Shown here: positions 1 to 9,974 of the stretch, in pieces | Layout: the number at the start of each line of letters is the position of its first letter | How positions within the stretch are numbered: the first letter of the stretch is position 1 | DNA from: Haplosporangium gracile | Lineage: Eukaryota > Mortierellomycota > Mortierellomycetes > Mortierellales > Mortierellaceae | Reading direction: 5' to 3' | DNA length: 37,248 nt | Assembly (NCBI GenBank): GCA_015499985.1 | Contig: JAAAUF010000198.1 | Location: 14,170 to 51,417, forward strand | The notes under the pieces: generated by a model | Seen by the model: the letters and a program-made list of their open reading frames with translations, nothing else | Database searches by the model: none | Told to the model about the DNA's origin: nothing | Translations under genes and position numbers: made by a program

Positions 1-708
1 CCCCCCTCCTCTCATTTTTAGTACTCCTTACCCACTTTTCACTAATTTTGCTCAGAAACACGGATATTCACTTGACTCCCTTTCCTTGTCCCTAAACCGC
101 CGAAAATGTATTTCTGACTTCCCTCCTCCTCCCCATCGCGCATGGCCATAAGCAAGCCAGATTATGTACTGCGTTGCGATCGCAATCGATCGCAGTAAAA
201 ATTAGCATTTGGGGACGTTAAGGCAGGGAAGAAGGTAACAAAGTTGTCCCATGGAGGGTTTCATTGCGAATCGAACACGGAACAAAGGAAATTCGAGAGA
301 CACTTTGTAACATAGGGAGTAAGAGAAAAAATGAACATGAGACATATTGATTTAAATGAAGGTTCAAGGAACTTTAAAGCGAAAAATGATCATATGAAGT
401 TGTCTCTAGTCTTATTGCATTATTGACCCTTACCACAACCACCATTCACAAACCCAGGAATAGAAACATGGAACTTGTGAACGGAGAAAGTGACGGAACG
501 ATAGATAGAGAGAGAGGGGGAAGAGCCTAAAGGCTTGATATGTTTCTTATTCCACTTATGGTTTTCTTTTGAGTCAAGACTTTAAAAATAGGACACCTCT
601 CATAGCAAAGAACAGCCAATCCATAGATCAGAAGGATATATTCATGGGCGCGTAAAACAAAATGTAGAGGTGACTACGAAAAAAAAGAAAAAGAGTTGGA
701 AGAGATGC
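1..708. other. Intergenic region downstream of the UGP1 homologue
   Basis: No coding exon is recognisable here. The stretch begins with a pyrimidine-rich run and lies beyond the stop codon of the minus-strand uridylyltransferase gene, so its right part should be that gene's 3' untranslated region. A 12-bp perfect palindrome centred on GCGATCGC sits at 174-185, followed at once by a second CGATCGCA. No tRNA-like or repeat-family signature was seen. Confidence 0.5.
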
Positions 709-3336
709 TTAATGATCAAGGATGTGGAGGTTGCCAGAGACGACCTTGTTTTCGAGAATACTGCCCGAGGGGATATCGATATGAGAGCCAGCATTGGCCA
801 CGATGATGACAGTGCCCTTGAGGACAACATCCGATCCGAACGAGACATCACCCGTCACCGTCAAGTGGTCCAACTCGAGAATATGAGGCGGATTCTTGAA
901 GCGGGACAGGAACGCATTGACCTTCTTGAAATGATCGCCCAGTTTAACCAGGGGGACAGTGTTGAACATGCGCTTGGGGTTGATCGACAGCTCGCCGTGG
1001 GTCAACGAGTACAGGTCCGACGTGACCAGGAACAGATCCGAGGTCGATTTGACGGGCAAGAACCGGCTTCGGGGCACATTGACTCCGTGGGCGTTATGGA
1101 AATGCTTGATACCAGCACCGACAGCGGTCTCGAGCTGGATGACCTTCTCTCCGGAATCCGTCGTCTTGTTGTTGACAATCACCTCCAGACTCAACTCGCG
1201 GTCCTCGACCACACGCTTGATCGCCTTCAGGTTGACCCACAGATTGTTGGTGTTGAAGATCTTGAACTTTTTGATGGACTTGAAATCCTCCACATGCTCC
1301 GAGGGAACCTGCGCAATCTCGAGCAGACGGATTTGGCCCTCATAGTCGATCAGAGTACCTCCCTTGATATCGGCGCGGGTCTTGTCTGTGACCTCCATCA
1401 AGAACTCGGCCTCAGACTCGACCATATGGTTCAGGATACCCTCGTCGACCGTAGCGCCCAAATTGTCAACGTTCGAGACAAAGACATACTCTTTGCCATC
1501 TGCAATCAACTGATCTAACAATCCCGAGTTGCTAAGCGACTCGAACAAGTCTCCGTGACCTGGGGGGTACCAGTCTGCGATATCTCCGTTGGGGTGTCGA
1601 GGCGTGGGGAGGAGTGAGTCCTTGTTCACACGAGGATATCTCGACTGGTTGAACGTCAAGATCTCAATGTTATGAGTGGCGTACTTTTGGACAATGCGCT
1701 TCGTCTCGTCGTCCGTGTTGAATGAGTTCATCAAAATGAACGGCACATTCACATTCTTTGCCTTATTCAAGTACTATTTCGTATAGGATGGAAAGTAACC
1801 GGCGTGAGAATCCTGTCTGTGAAAAAATCGGAGCAATTGATACCATTCCTCAGAAACCATACGAACAAAGAGGTTACCTCGATCTGACGAACAGAGAGAT
1901 CCAAGAAGGTCATACCATCACGGACTTCGATGGCAGACTTGGGACCGACACAACCCATGGTGGTTCCGAGTCCTCCGTTGAGTTTCAAGACAGCGAGTTT
2001 GTTGAGGTGGGGGCTGGACTCGACCTTGGGGATGCTGTCATAGGGGACGACCTGGTCCTCTGGGGGCGAATTGACCTTGTCCCAGTTGATCTTTGTGCCC
2101 TTGCTTCTTTCTGCCAGCCAGCGGTTGAACAGCAAAAAGAAGTTTCCCATCTCATTTTGGAACAGCTATCGAGGTATATATAAAGTACGCACATGTGTAA
2201 GTGGGTGGTGTCTTGATAGGGTCGTATTTCTGCAAAGATAAAGAACCAGTCACAACAGCAGGACTTGGATCGCCTTGTCCTCCGACGTCATTGCAACTCT
2301 TGATTGCATTGCCATATTTCCACACTCCCACGGGGAACAGAATGCACATCCAAGTAAGGAGAGACAAAGGGTCCTGTTGTTCGTTCTTGCATGTATGCGT
2401 GCTGCATTGATGCATTGTATATGGTGTTACTATGTCTGCCCTGTTGTTCTCATAGCTCCTTTTGGCCTGTAATTTGGCCGATTCGCTGCGTGGGATATAT
2501 GACTTGAGATGAGACAGATCCATCCTTGACATCGGAGATGGCTGTGTATCCGTATCCAGTCGGGTATCCGTTTCTGACGCCCGCTCTCTGTTCTTGTACT
2601 CGCTACTGACTAATTGTCATCTTTATCCGCTGATTCGTGAGAATTGTTGGTGTTGTTGTTATGCTCCTTTATCCGTTTATCTCGCTTTGACGTTTGTTGT
2701 TGTTGTTATCGACCGATTACTCGTGATAAACAAACGTGCTCGCACAAAAAAATGATAAGAAAACAAGAATTACCTTTCGCTCGTTCTCGTCCTTGACCTG
2801 GGAGATCAGACGGTTGAGCTCTGTACGCATCGCATTCGCAGCGGCGGCACTACTAGCACCTTGGAAGTCCTGTTTGTTTGTTGTATCCAAATGTAAAGAA
2901 GAAGAAGAAGGAAAAAAAAAGGTGTCAGTGTATTGCTACTATTGCGTTATTTTCATGTGGTGGGTGGGTCGTAGAGATGTAATGAAAATGACGTGTGAAG
3001 AGAAAAATGTAACAGCGCCTTTTCTTTCTCTTATGAACCACAATCTCATAAACACAGAGAAACACAATGCGCCTCTTATGACTTCCACAATGAGCACACA
3101 GAGTGAGAACAATGACCTCTTTCTTGTCAGTCGTGGATGCAGACACCGCAATGCGACCTCACAAGAAATGAACTTTGGTAAACGTGATGTAGACGTGGGT
3201 AATAAAATAAATAAGGTTCCCCTTATGCTTTCCCGCTTCTGCGTATGTGTCCTAGCATGAAAGGAATGCAACTTACCAAGGTGGAGAGGGTGTGGGGATG
3301 GTGAGGCTGTCCAGCGGCAGGAGTTAAGGTTGCCAT
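709..3336 (-). CDS. UGP1: UTP-glucose-1-phosphate uridylyltransferase (UDP-glucose pyrophosphorylase)
   Basis: Makes UDP-glucose and pyrophosphate from UTP and glucose-1-phosphate in the cytosol, feeding glucan, glycogen, trehalose and galactose metabolism. Four exons join in frame: 3336-3277, 2869-2774, 2165-1878 and 1773-709, giving 502 residues, the usual eukaryotic length. All three introns have GT-AG ends and are phase 0 (407, 608 and 104 nt). Residues ~113-130 carry the nucleotide-binding loop [17 protein letters not shown]. Further on are [15 protein letters not shown], the GHGDLFESL segment and [12 protein letters not shown]. The C-terminus ([17 protein letters not shown] and following) is the expected left-handed beta-helix and ends in ILDH. 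The start was chosen because exon 1 encodes [20 protein letters not shown] ahead of a clean donor, and a CT-rich leader precedes it. The N-terminal 20 residues are the least certain part. Confidence 0.95.
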
Positions 3337-3617
3337 TATGTGAATGTGTTATATGCTTGTCTGTGAAAAAAAGAAGTTGTTGGGGTGTGTGTGTACTGTA
3401 GATTGGGAAGAGGAATGAGAAGAAGAAGAGTGAACGGAGAGAAAAGTTGAGCGAGACCCTTTTTATGCTGCCTCTCCAATCATTAGCGCGATCTGCCCAA
3501 TGACGCTCCGCCGTGCTCAATTCATGCACTTTTGGCTCTTCTTTAGTTGCTCACCCCATTGACGCCTATTCCCTACTTTTCTACTTTTCTATGACCCTGC
3601 ATCCGATGCATTCACTC

Positions 3618-3935
3618 CTAGTGAAAGAAGAAAAAAGAAAAGAAGAAGAACAAGATCCCCAGAGGAACCATAAACCATCCGCAACAACTAGACACACTTC
3701 CATATCTTTCCGGCTCATTCGTTTCCTTGGACCCTTGACTTCTTGACTTGTAAATAGGCGCTTGTCCGCCTTCCCCTTTGGCGAAAATGGATTTCAGACT
3801 GAGAGCCGAATTGACTTTGCTCTGAGCCGTAGAAAAATCCGGATAATAATAGGATCCATCGGACAATTGAACAGCATAACCGGGGCGTACGGAATGAAAA
3901 AAGAAGGAGTAAAAGAAAAAAAAAAAAAGAAACAA
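3618..3935 (-). CDS. Doubtful small ORF, possibly a secreted protein
   Basis: This minus-strand reading frame has a protein-like middle (PGYAVQLSDGSYYYPDF, then STAQSKVNSALSLKSIFAKG) between hydrophobic, Phe-rich ends encoded by poly-pyrimidine tracts. It has no in-frame ATG at its head. An upstream ATG at about 3968 (minus strand) reads a short hydrophobic, signal-peptide-like stretch and then a 13-T homopolymer (3916-3928 on the plus strand), which puts it in another frame. A one-base error in that run would join the two. No splice acceptor precedes the protein-like part. The pyrimidine tracts could equally be promoter sequence, with the ORF fortuitous. No family recognised. Confidence 0.15.
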   Translation of the reverse strand: MFLFFFFFYSFFFHSVRPGYAVQLSDGSYYYPDFSTAQSKVNSALSLKSIFAKGEGGQAPIYKSRSQGSKETNEPERYGSVSSCCGWFMVPLGILFFFFSFFFFH

Positions 3936-5040
3936 AAGAAGAGAAAGAGGAGACGGGTCGCCAGCATTTATTGTTGGGACTGGACGACGCGAAGGTTCAA
4001 TCGTGAATCGTGGGAGTATTTCGCCTCCTATCTTTTCACTTCTTGTGTTGATATTTTTGTCTCTCTTTCATTCATCTTTCCTGATAGATGAATCAAAATC
4101 GCATTGACCAACTTGTGATTTTTCTCTCATTCCATCGCAATAGATATGAACTAGCATCCCCCCAGCAATAACACTCTTTGTTCAAGCATAAAGAACCCTT
4201 CTTGCTGTGAAAGATACACTGTTCATCTGTGACCTAGTCTTTGTTTGTGGTTTTAATGACGTTGGCGCTTCTTTCAATAGCGGGCAAAAGAACGATAGAT
4301 GGAAATGAGATAAAAATAAGAAAGAAAAAAAAAGCTTGGGTGCTTTCTTACTCTTTGTTTATTTGTTTATTGTGCTAGTAGGATTAGTAGTAGTAGTTGT
4401 TGTTGTTGGGGATAAAAACGTAACTGTACGTTTGTAACCTATTTCAAGGTTCTTCCTCCTGTCTCCCTTCTCGGAATTAAAACCCAATGGCCCAAGCACG
4501 CGTGGGGCAGTCACTTTCATTGGCTGTGAGCGATGAAGAGGACGAGGAGGAGCACGTATATTACTGTAGCATAATACACGCGTGTCTCTCTTATTTCTTG
4601 CACTCCTTACCTAGGTTAATAGGCGCGTGTGTCCGTTAGCATATACCTTTACTACATGATCAAAGTCAACCTCAAGTATCCCCATACAAGGTCACTATCG
4701 CCGCATCTCTTTACCACACAGCAGCAGCGATCATTCATTTGTGTTGTGCGTCAATATTATGATGACGGTCCACAGATCGGTACCTAAAGATCCACTGTAG
4801 CCATGAATGCCATGACATGACATAAACCTACCACAGTTCCACCATCTTTTTCTGTCCTCCTGTTGCTTGCCTTCATTGTCTTTCCCTCCACAACAAATAA
4901 AAAGGCGTATAGTTTTTGTCTCTTTTAATTATCTTTCTTGCTTTCAACATACTTCTTTCATCCACCTTTCCCCCTAACGACGATCATTCTTCCTTGTCTC
5001 TCTCTTTCATATTCTCTCCTTCACTCTTTCATCCTCTGCC

Positions 5041-5059
5041 AAAAAAAAAAAAAAAAAAA
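5041..5059. repeat. Poly-A homopolymer
   Basis: A run of about 19 A bases in the presumed promoter or leader of the gene starting at 5288. Runs this long are prone to length error in sequencing. Confidence 0.9.
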
Positions 5060-5287
5060 GAGTAAGTCACCTTTGCAAGTAACATATAAAAGAAGGACGA
5101 TCATCCACTTTTCAATCTATCAAACCTATCTCATTCGTTTCTCTAGTCTCTTCTTCTTCCAACGAACAAAAATTTAAGCTTATTTCTACCTAAAAAAAAA
5201 CACAACCTTCTCCATCTTCGCCACGCCTCTTCCTTACAACAACCCACTTATGCGTTAAACATCCAACAACAACATCACCAACATACA

Positions 5288-8200
5288 ATGGCAACAAGAA
5301 AAAAAGTTAAGCAGGCAAAAAGCAACTCTTCATCCGCAAGCGCCGATACTCCTCCTCAGTCAACTGCCACTACCATTACCTCAACCGTCACCACCGCCGC
5401 TACCAGTCCTGATTCTGCTTCTGCCCTTGCCTTTGAATTTGCCACTCCTGCCTGTGATTCCGCCGGTGCCTCTGAACCTGAGCCTACATCTGATCCTGCC
5501 TTTGAATCCGCACCTACAGCAAAGCCTTTAAGGAAAAGAACCAAGAAAAACGCTCCAGATGCGGCAGCTCCATCCTCCATTACTACCACCGCCACCACAA
5601 CGGCAACAACAACAGAAGAAGAAACAACGCCTGCACCAAAGAGGTCTACCCTTGGAAAAAAGAGGGCCTCTCCAGTGGGAGAATGGGACATTCGTGACAC
5701 TCATCTTGTAGATGATTCCTCCGACGGAGATGAAGCGTCAACGTCGTCTGAAACTGCAACTTTGATTGCTATGAATTTAACTCCAGACTCTATCAGGGGG
5801 TGGAACCATGCAACACCAGAAACGATGGCCGCCGCTCAATTCAGCAGCTCTAGGAACAAGGGCAAAAACAACAGACAAAAGTCCACAGTACTACCAATAC
5901 CATCAGCATCCACGGCCATGGTGGCCATCACAACAAATCAGGATGCCGCCACTACCACCACTGCCACTATCACGACTGGCAGGACTACGAACAACAGTAT
6001 GAGCAGTGCCTTTGATATCAACGTCGGAAACATCAGCAACAGCGCCAGCACCGAGTTCGATCCCGATGCAACAGAGACCGATCCAGATTTAACAGAATCA
6101 GATCGCGACGACGCGGAAAGTGATTACGTCCCAGGGAACGGAGAGAATCAATCGTCCGGTCCTCGTCATTCTCGCTGTCCCCGTCCCCCTGTTTGTCAAC
6201 AGCAGGCTCAGGTCCAAAGCATCAGCAACGATTACAACAACAACTATAACTTCGGCCACGACGTTATTGGCATGGTAGGGAGTATTCATCCTCCCAACGC
6301 CAACGCTAGTGCTGGCGGAGTGGATGCCTCTCTGAGACCTACTCTTTACTCATTCCCTCCACATATTTGGTCTTCGCGGACTGAAGACCACGCCAGCAGG
6401 AAACGTGGTCCTAACGGCGAGGAACTGATATACCCTCGCATGGGCATATTCTCTCCTACAATGCGTCAAACTTCTAATTTTTCTCCGTCTTCGCCTGTTA
6501 CATCCGTTCCGTCTTTATCTTTGCCTTTGTCATCGTCTTCGCAACCTGCTCCCAAGAAACCTCGCACCAACACCAGAACCAATACAACCACAGCCACAGC
6601 TACAACTACAGTACCATCAACAACTACCTCGACCGGAGGCTCCTCAGAGAGAGATGCATCTATTTCTTCCGCAACCCCCAATAATGGAAGAGGACGGAGT
6701 GAAAGAGCTCCAGCAGCAGCAGCCGGTACAGCCAGGCAAACTGCACCTTCTCGGGCCTCCGGGACCACTAACAAAACATCAAGGCGGTATTGGACTGGTT
6801 TGGCTGGGTCCACAGCCGTGCAGGGTAATGGTCATACTGCCGCGGCAATCTCCAGCAACAACAGTGCAGGGCTCGGTCACACTGGTAACGGCGGCGGCAA
6901 TGGCAATGGTAACGCTATAAACGTTGACGGTGGCAACAACGGTGGCGGCAGCGATGGTAGAAACGGGAACGATAACGGAAACAACACTACTCACAACAAT
7001 ACCAATAGGGCTAGTAGTAACAACATCATTAGGTCCGGAAACAACCTTATACGACGCGTTGGGAACCAACCCATCATAGCTCACTCTCACACCCCACGGC
7101 CTGGAATCACCCCTGTCGAAATCGGGGCAGTCGTCGCCCTGACGCTTATTCGTCTCAGAGAGGAAGCACGACAGCGCAAAATTAAAGAAGAGCAACGCAA
7201 AGAGAGGCGGCGCAATATGGAAGAGATGCTCAGAAGACTTGCCTTGACTACGCAGCAGAGAGAATCTTCGGTTACACCCTCCGGCCAGCAGACTTCTTCG
7301 TTCGCGCCGCCTTCTTCGCCCACGCCGTATTCCGGTGTCTTCATCCAGAATACTCTTCTACCACACCAGAACCTTCAACAGTACCCTGGAAATCAGAATC
7401 AGCATGGACAATCTTCTGTTGCTAGTGGTGCTGCTGGTCAATCTCCTTATTCTCAGGCCGCTCAGTATCATAGTCTTAATTATCAGTCTGGCAACCATGC
7501 TCAGAATGTCCGACATTCACAGCATCAACAGCACCAACAGCATTCTCAGCATTCTCAGTATCCAGTATACCCATATCATAACCAACAGTTTAATGTTCAC
7601 CAATCATCTTTTCAGGACGGCTCAAACCAACCCTATGTAGCCTCTTCCAATAACCATCACACCTACTACAGCTACAATGGTGACCACTTCAACGGTAATT
7701 ACCTCAACGGCAACCACCACAGCTACAGCCAGCAGTACAACCAATACAGCAACCAAAACCATCATTACAACGGCAATCAGCAGTACAACCATTACAACAG
7801 TTACAATAACGCTGCCTCTTTCTCTGCCTCTGCCCCTGCTGGTTTTCATCCTCCTCCTCAGCTCCATCCTTCCTCTCGCCCTTCGCAGGAATCTCAAAGC
7901 CACGGCTCCTATACCCACCTAAGCCCACAAAGGTACACTCTGTTTCCATCTCAGCTGCCAGACAGTCGTTTGACGAATGTGTGTTCCAACCGCTACAGCA
8001 CTAGCAACAGCAACAATACCGGTTATAGAATCCTCACATCCCCTGCACCCCAACCACCAGCAAGTGCAAGAGTATCACGGCATCCTGGGGACCTAACCCA
8101 ACACCAGTTCCCCGAGTGGGATCGGATGACACCTGCATCACGGGCCGAATTTGCGACACTCCCTCCAATCATGGCGTTGGCGGTCCAGGGGCCACAGGCT

Positions 8201-8392
8201 CAGCAGAATGGTCACGTTCCTACACCTACAGCTACGCCTGCGCCTTCTTCGCATCCGTCGGCCAGTGCTGCCCAAATGCCTCACCTCCAGCAACCGCAGC
8301 ACCAACAGCAGCAGGGTTCAGAGAGCGATAACCAGAGCGAGAAAGATGAAGATGACGATGCGGATGATGAGTATAGCTCAGGATCAGTATAG
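5288..8392 (+). CDS. Large low-complexity protein with a prion-like segment, function unknown
   Basis: A single uninterrupted frame of 1034 residues, unusual beside its intron-rich neighbours. The N-terminal ~600 residues are Ser/Thr/Ala/Asn-rich with scattered Lys/Arg patches (for example near residues 75-85 and 120-130) and a Gly/Asn-rich tract near 520-580. Residues ~605-658 are the only clearly structured part: a short hydrophobic helix (EIGAVVALTLIRL) running into a strongly charged helix (REEARQRKIKEEQRKERRR), probably a coiled coil. Residues ~690-845 are Gln/Asn/His/Tyr/Ser-rich and prion-like. A conserved-looking patch, EWDRMTPASRAEFATLPP, lies near residue 940, and the last ~25 residues are acidic. 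The composition suggests a nuclear or RNA-associated scaffold, but that is inference. The start follows a CT-rich leader and has the context acaATGg. No homologue recognised. Confidence 0.8.
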   Translation: MATRKKVKQAKSNSSSASADTPPQSTATTITSTVTTAATSPDSASALAFEFATPACDSAGASEPEPTSDPAFESAPTAKPLRKRTKKNAPDAAAPSSITTTATTTATTTEEETTPAPKRSTLGKKRASPVGEWDIRDTHLVDDSSDGDEASTSSETATLIAMNLTPDSIRGWNHATPETMAAAQFSSSRNKGKNNRQKSTVLPIPSASTAMVAITTNQDAATTTTATITTGRTTNNSMSSAFDINVGNISNSASTEFDPDATETDPDLTESDRDDAESDYVPGNGENQSSGPRHSRCPRPPVCQQQAQVQSISNDYNNNYNFGHDVIGMVGSIHPPNANASAGGVDASLRPTLYSFPPHIWSSRTEDHASRKRGPNGEELIYPRMGIFSPTMRQTSNFSPSSPVTSVPSLSLPLSSSSQPAPKKPRTNTRTNTTTATATTTVPSTTTSTGGSSERDASISSATPNNGRGRSERAPAAAAGTARQTAPSRASGTTNKTSRRYWTGLAGSTAVQGNGHTAAAISSNNSAGLGHTGNGGGNGNGNAINVDGGNNGGGSDGRNGNDNGNNTTHNNTNRASSNNIIRSGNNLIRRVGNQPIIAHSHTPRPGITPVEIGAVVALTLIRLREEARQRKIKEEQRKERRRNMEEMLRRLALTTQQRESSVTPSGQQTSSFAPPSSPTPYSGVFIQNTLLPHQNLQQYPGNQNQHGQSSVASGAAGQSPYSQAAQYHSLNYQSGNHAQNVRHSQHQQHQQHSQHSQYPVYPYHNQQFNVHQSSFQDGSNQPYVASSNNHHTYYSYNGDHFNGNYLNGNHHSYSQQYNQYSNQNHHYNGNQQYNHYNSYNNAASFSASAPAGFHPPPQLHPSSRPSQESQSHGSYTHLSPQRYTLFPSQLPDSRLTNVCSNRYSTSNSNNTGYRILTSPAPQPPASARVSRHPGDLTQHQFPEWDRMTPASRAEFATLPPIMALAVQGPQAQQNGHVPTPTATPAPSSHPSASAAQMPHLQQPQHQQQQGSESDNQSEKDEDDDADDEYSSGSV

Positions 8393-8573
8393 TCTAGCCA
8401 CGCGCTGAATTTTTTTTTTCTGTCTTCGCAATGAAGTATTGACACGTTCAAAATCGTATCCATGATCGCATATGCTTCATTTTGATCTCTCCTTTTGCCT
8501 TTTATTTCAACGTGTCACTCTTGCATCTCTTTTTTCATCAAAACCTCGGCACACACTCACAACTTACTTCGCC

Positions 8574-9393
8574 ATGGTAATGACTTAATCACGGCACTAC
8601 AAAACAACAGGAAGCACAGAAAACAACAACATACCACCGCAAGGACACACAAACTTATGCATTGGTCGGCATCGAGGCTGTCAGGCCTTTGGGACCCTTT
8701 TCTATGCCAAACGACTGCCAGGAACCTAAAGACAGGATGACACGTTCCCACAACTCCGTCGACATGCAGTTTTCCCATGCCGCAACCAATACGCACATCA
8801 CCCTCACACACACACATACAACAACATGAACAATAGACTGACAGTTGCCACCCCATCGCTTCTCTTTGACTTTAAACACACTCCTTGCATTAGTCAGCCC
8901 TGTTCAACTTCCAAAGTCTGCTTTTGGTCATCCTTTTGATGATCTGCACCTGCACTTACGTCCAATCCCAGACAAACCTCCTCGTCCGCAACAAGACTGG
9001 GTAAGTTCGCTCTCTTTTTCCCTAATCAGAAATATCGATTGAATCCTACTTTCAGCCATTTTTTTTTCCATTGATATTTCATCGTTTTGGTTCATAAATG
9101 ATAATAAACGAACAATTGACTGACACGTTTGTGCGTTTGTTTTTAACTACCTTAGTGTTCTTGGAATTTTCTGGAAGGCAGCAAGGATAGGTACATACAC
9201 AAAACGAAGACAATGCATTTTCTGGACGTTTATCGACATTACAGGAAAAACAGGCTAACTCACCTAAGACGATCCTCACTTACCCATGACCCTTTTTTAC
9301 GTGTTCTACAAATGAATAGGTGAGCGTCTCAGCCCATATGTGTCGTTGGCATGCATCTGCATGGGAATCAGCTTGTTGCTTCCATCAAAGTGA
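8574..9393 (+). CDS. KISH/TMEM167 family small membrane protein
   Basis: Four coding exons, 8574-8576, 8894-9000, 9156-9190 and 9320-9393, join to 72 residues, the length of human TMEM167A. The product begins [19 protein letters not shown], has a basic NKTG turn, then [19 protein letters not shown] and a second hydrophobic helix, ending LLLPSK. This matches the family pattern: FNFQSLL, first membrane helix, RNKTG, GIFWK-ARIGER, second helix. KISH proteins sit in Golgi membranes and are needed for constitutive secretion in animals. The ATG is the whole coding part of exon 1 and is followed directly by the donor gtaatg. The 317-nt intron ends ttgcattag before TCAGCC. The other introns are gtaagt...cttag and gtacat...aatag, and all phases match. 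The gene starts only 181 bp after the previous stop codon. Confidence 0.92.
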
Positions 9394-9482
9394 GGAATTC
9401 ACCTTTTTGCAGGAACGCAGGGATCGAATGGACGAAGGATACATATCTACGACAAACAACACGTACACACCAAGCAGCATTC

Positions 9483-9488
9483 AATAAA
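9483..9488 (+). terminator. Possible polyadenylation signal AATAAA for the KISH gene
   Basis: A perfect AATAAA lies 90 bp after the KISH stop codon on the same strand. Fungal polyadenylation signals are loose, so this is positional support only. Confidence 0.35.
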
Positions 9489-9877
9489 ACGATGCGACAG
9501 AATACCATTTTTTACTTGATTACGTACAATTTCAGTTCGCACTGCACGGATGAGAAAGTGCGGAAGCTATGCTGAAAGGGAGGAGAATGCGATTTGTTGG
9601 CTCGAAGCGCAACATGGGCTATAGTGATACAAGGAACAACTAAGATGAATGCAACCTGTTGGCAAATAACACACAACCGCCCTCGACACAAAGCAGTCGG
9701 TGGTTCTTGATCTTTTATAAGAAAAGAGAAGTTTTTGTAACACCGGGGGTTTCCTTTTAGATGATAAAACAAAGGGCTTTCTTTAACAGAAAGCATAGCC
9801 GAAGCAGTGAGTTCGTTCAAACTGGATTCACAATATCCTCACCGCGTTACAAAATATCGTTTTGCGCGGATGCGTTG

Positions 9878-9883
9878 CACGTG
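9878..9883 (+). promoter_or_regulatory. E-box CACGTG (Cbf1/bHLH-type) in the kanadaptin promoter
   Basis: The core CACGTG lies within TTGCACGTGAC. The reverse strand reads GTCACGTG, the site type bound by fungal Cbf1-like bHLH proteins. The same 11-mer occurs, in the same orientation to its gene, upstream of the other FHA-domain gene at 26033. Confidence 0.4.
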
Positions 9884-9974
9884 ACAATTTGTTAAACGCA
9901 TAAAAAAAGACCTTTTTGTGTTCTTCGTTCTTGAACATCACATTCCATTCACCAACAAAAAGGATCGACACGAC

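Larger units (their letters stand above)
3337..5287. promoter_or_regulatory. Divergent intergenic region between UGP1 and the low-complexity gene
   Basis: About 1.95 kb separates the two divergent start codons. It holds two identical CACGCGTG palindromes (4497-4504 and 4577-4584), a CCAAT box near 4484, and CT-rich tracts at about 4930-5040 and 5100-5220 typical of leaders in this window. A run of 19 or more A starts at 5041. A low-confidence minus-strand ORF lies at 3618-3935. No recognised gene is present. Confidence 0.5.
9394..9974. promoter_or_regulatory. Intergenic region between KISH and the kanadaptin homologue
   Basis: Holds the KISH 3' region and the promoter of the next plus-strand gene. 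A CACGTG E-box in the context TTGCACGTGAC is at 9878-9883, about 92 bp before the ATG, and a pyrimidine-rich leader follows. No further gene recognised. Confidence 0.5.

Noticed and set aside
670..1518. Long plus-strand ORF opposite UGP1 exon 4
   Set aside because: It is the antisense shadow of a conserved exon; codon composition mirrors the uridylyltransferase and no domain is present.
3762..4091. 109-residue plus-strand ORF with a poly-Lys run
   Set aside because: The Lys run comes from the poly-A side of a homopolymer and the rest has no protein-like pattern.
8845..9042. ORF reading into the KISH exon in another frame
   Set aside because: It begins at a TTG and overlaps the exon that encodes the KISH membrane helix in a different frame; the KISH reading explains all four exons.
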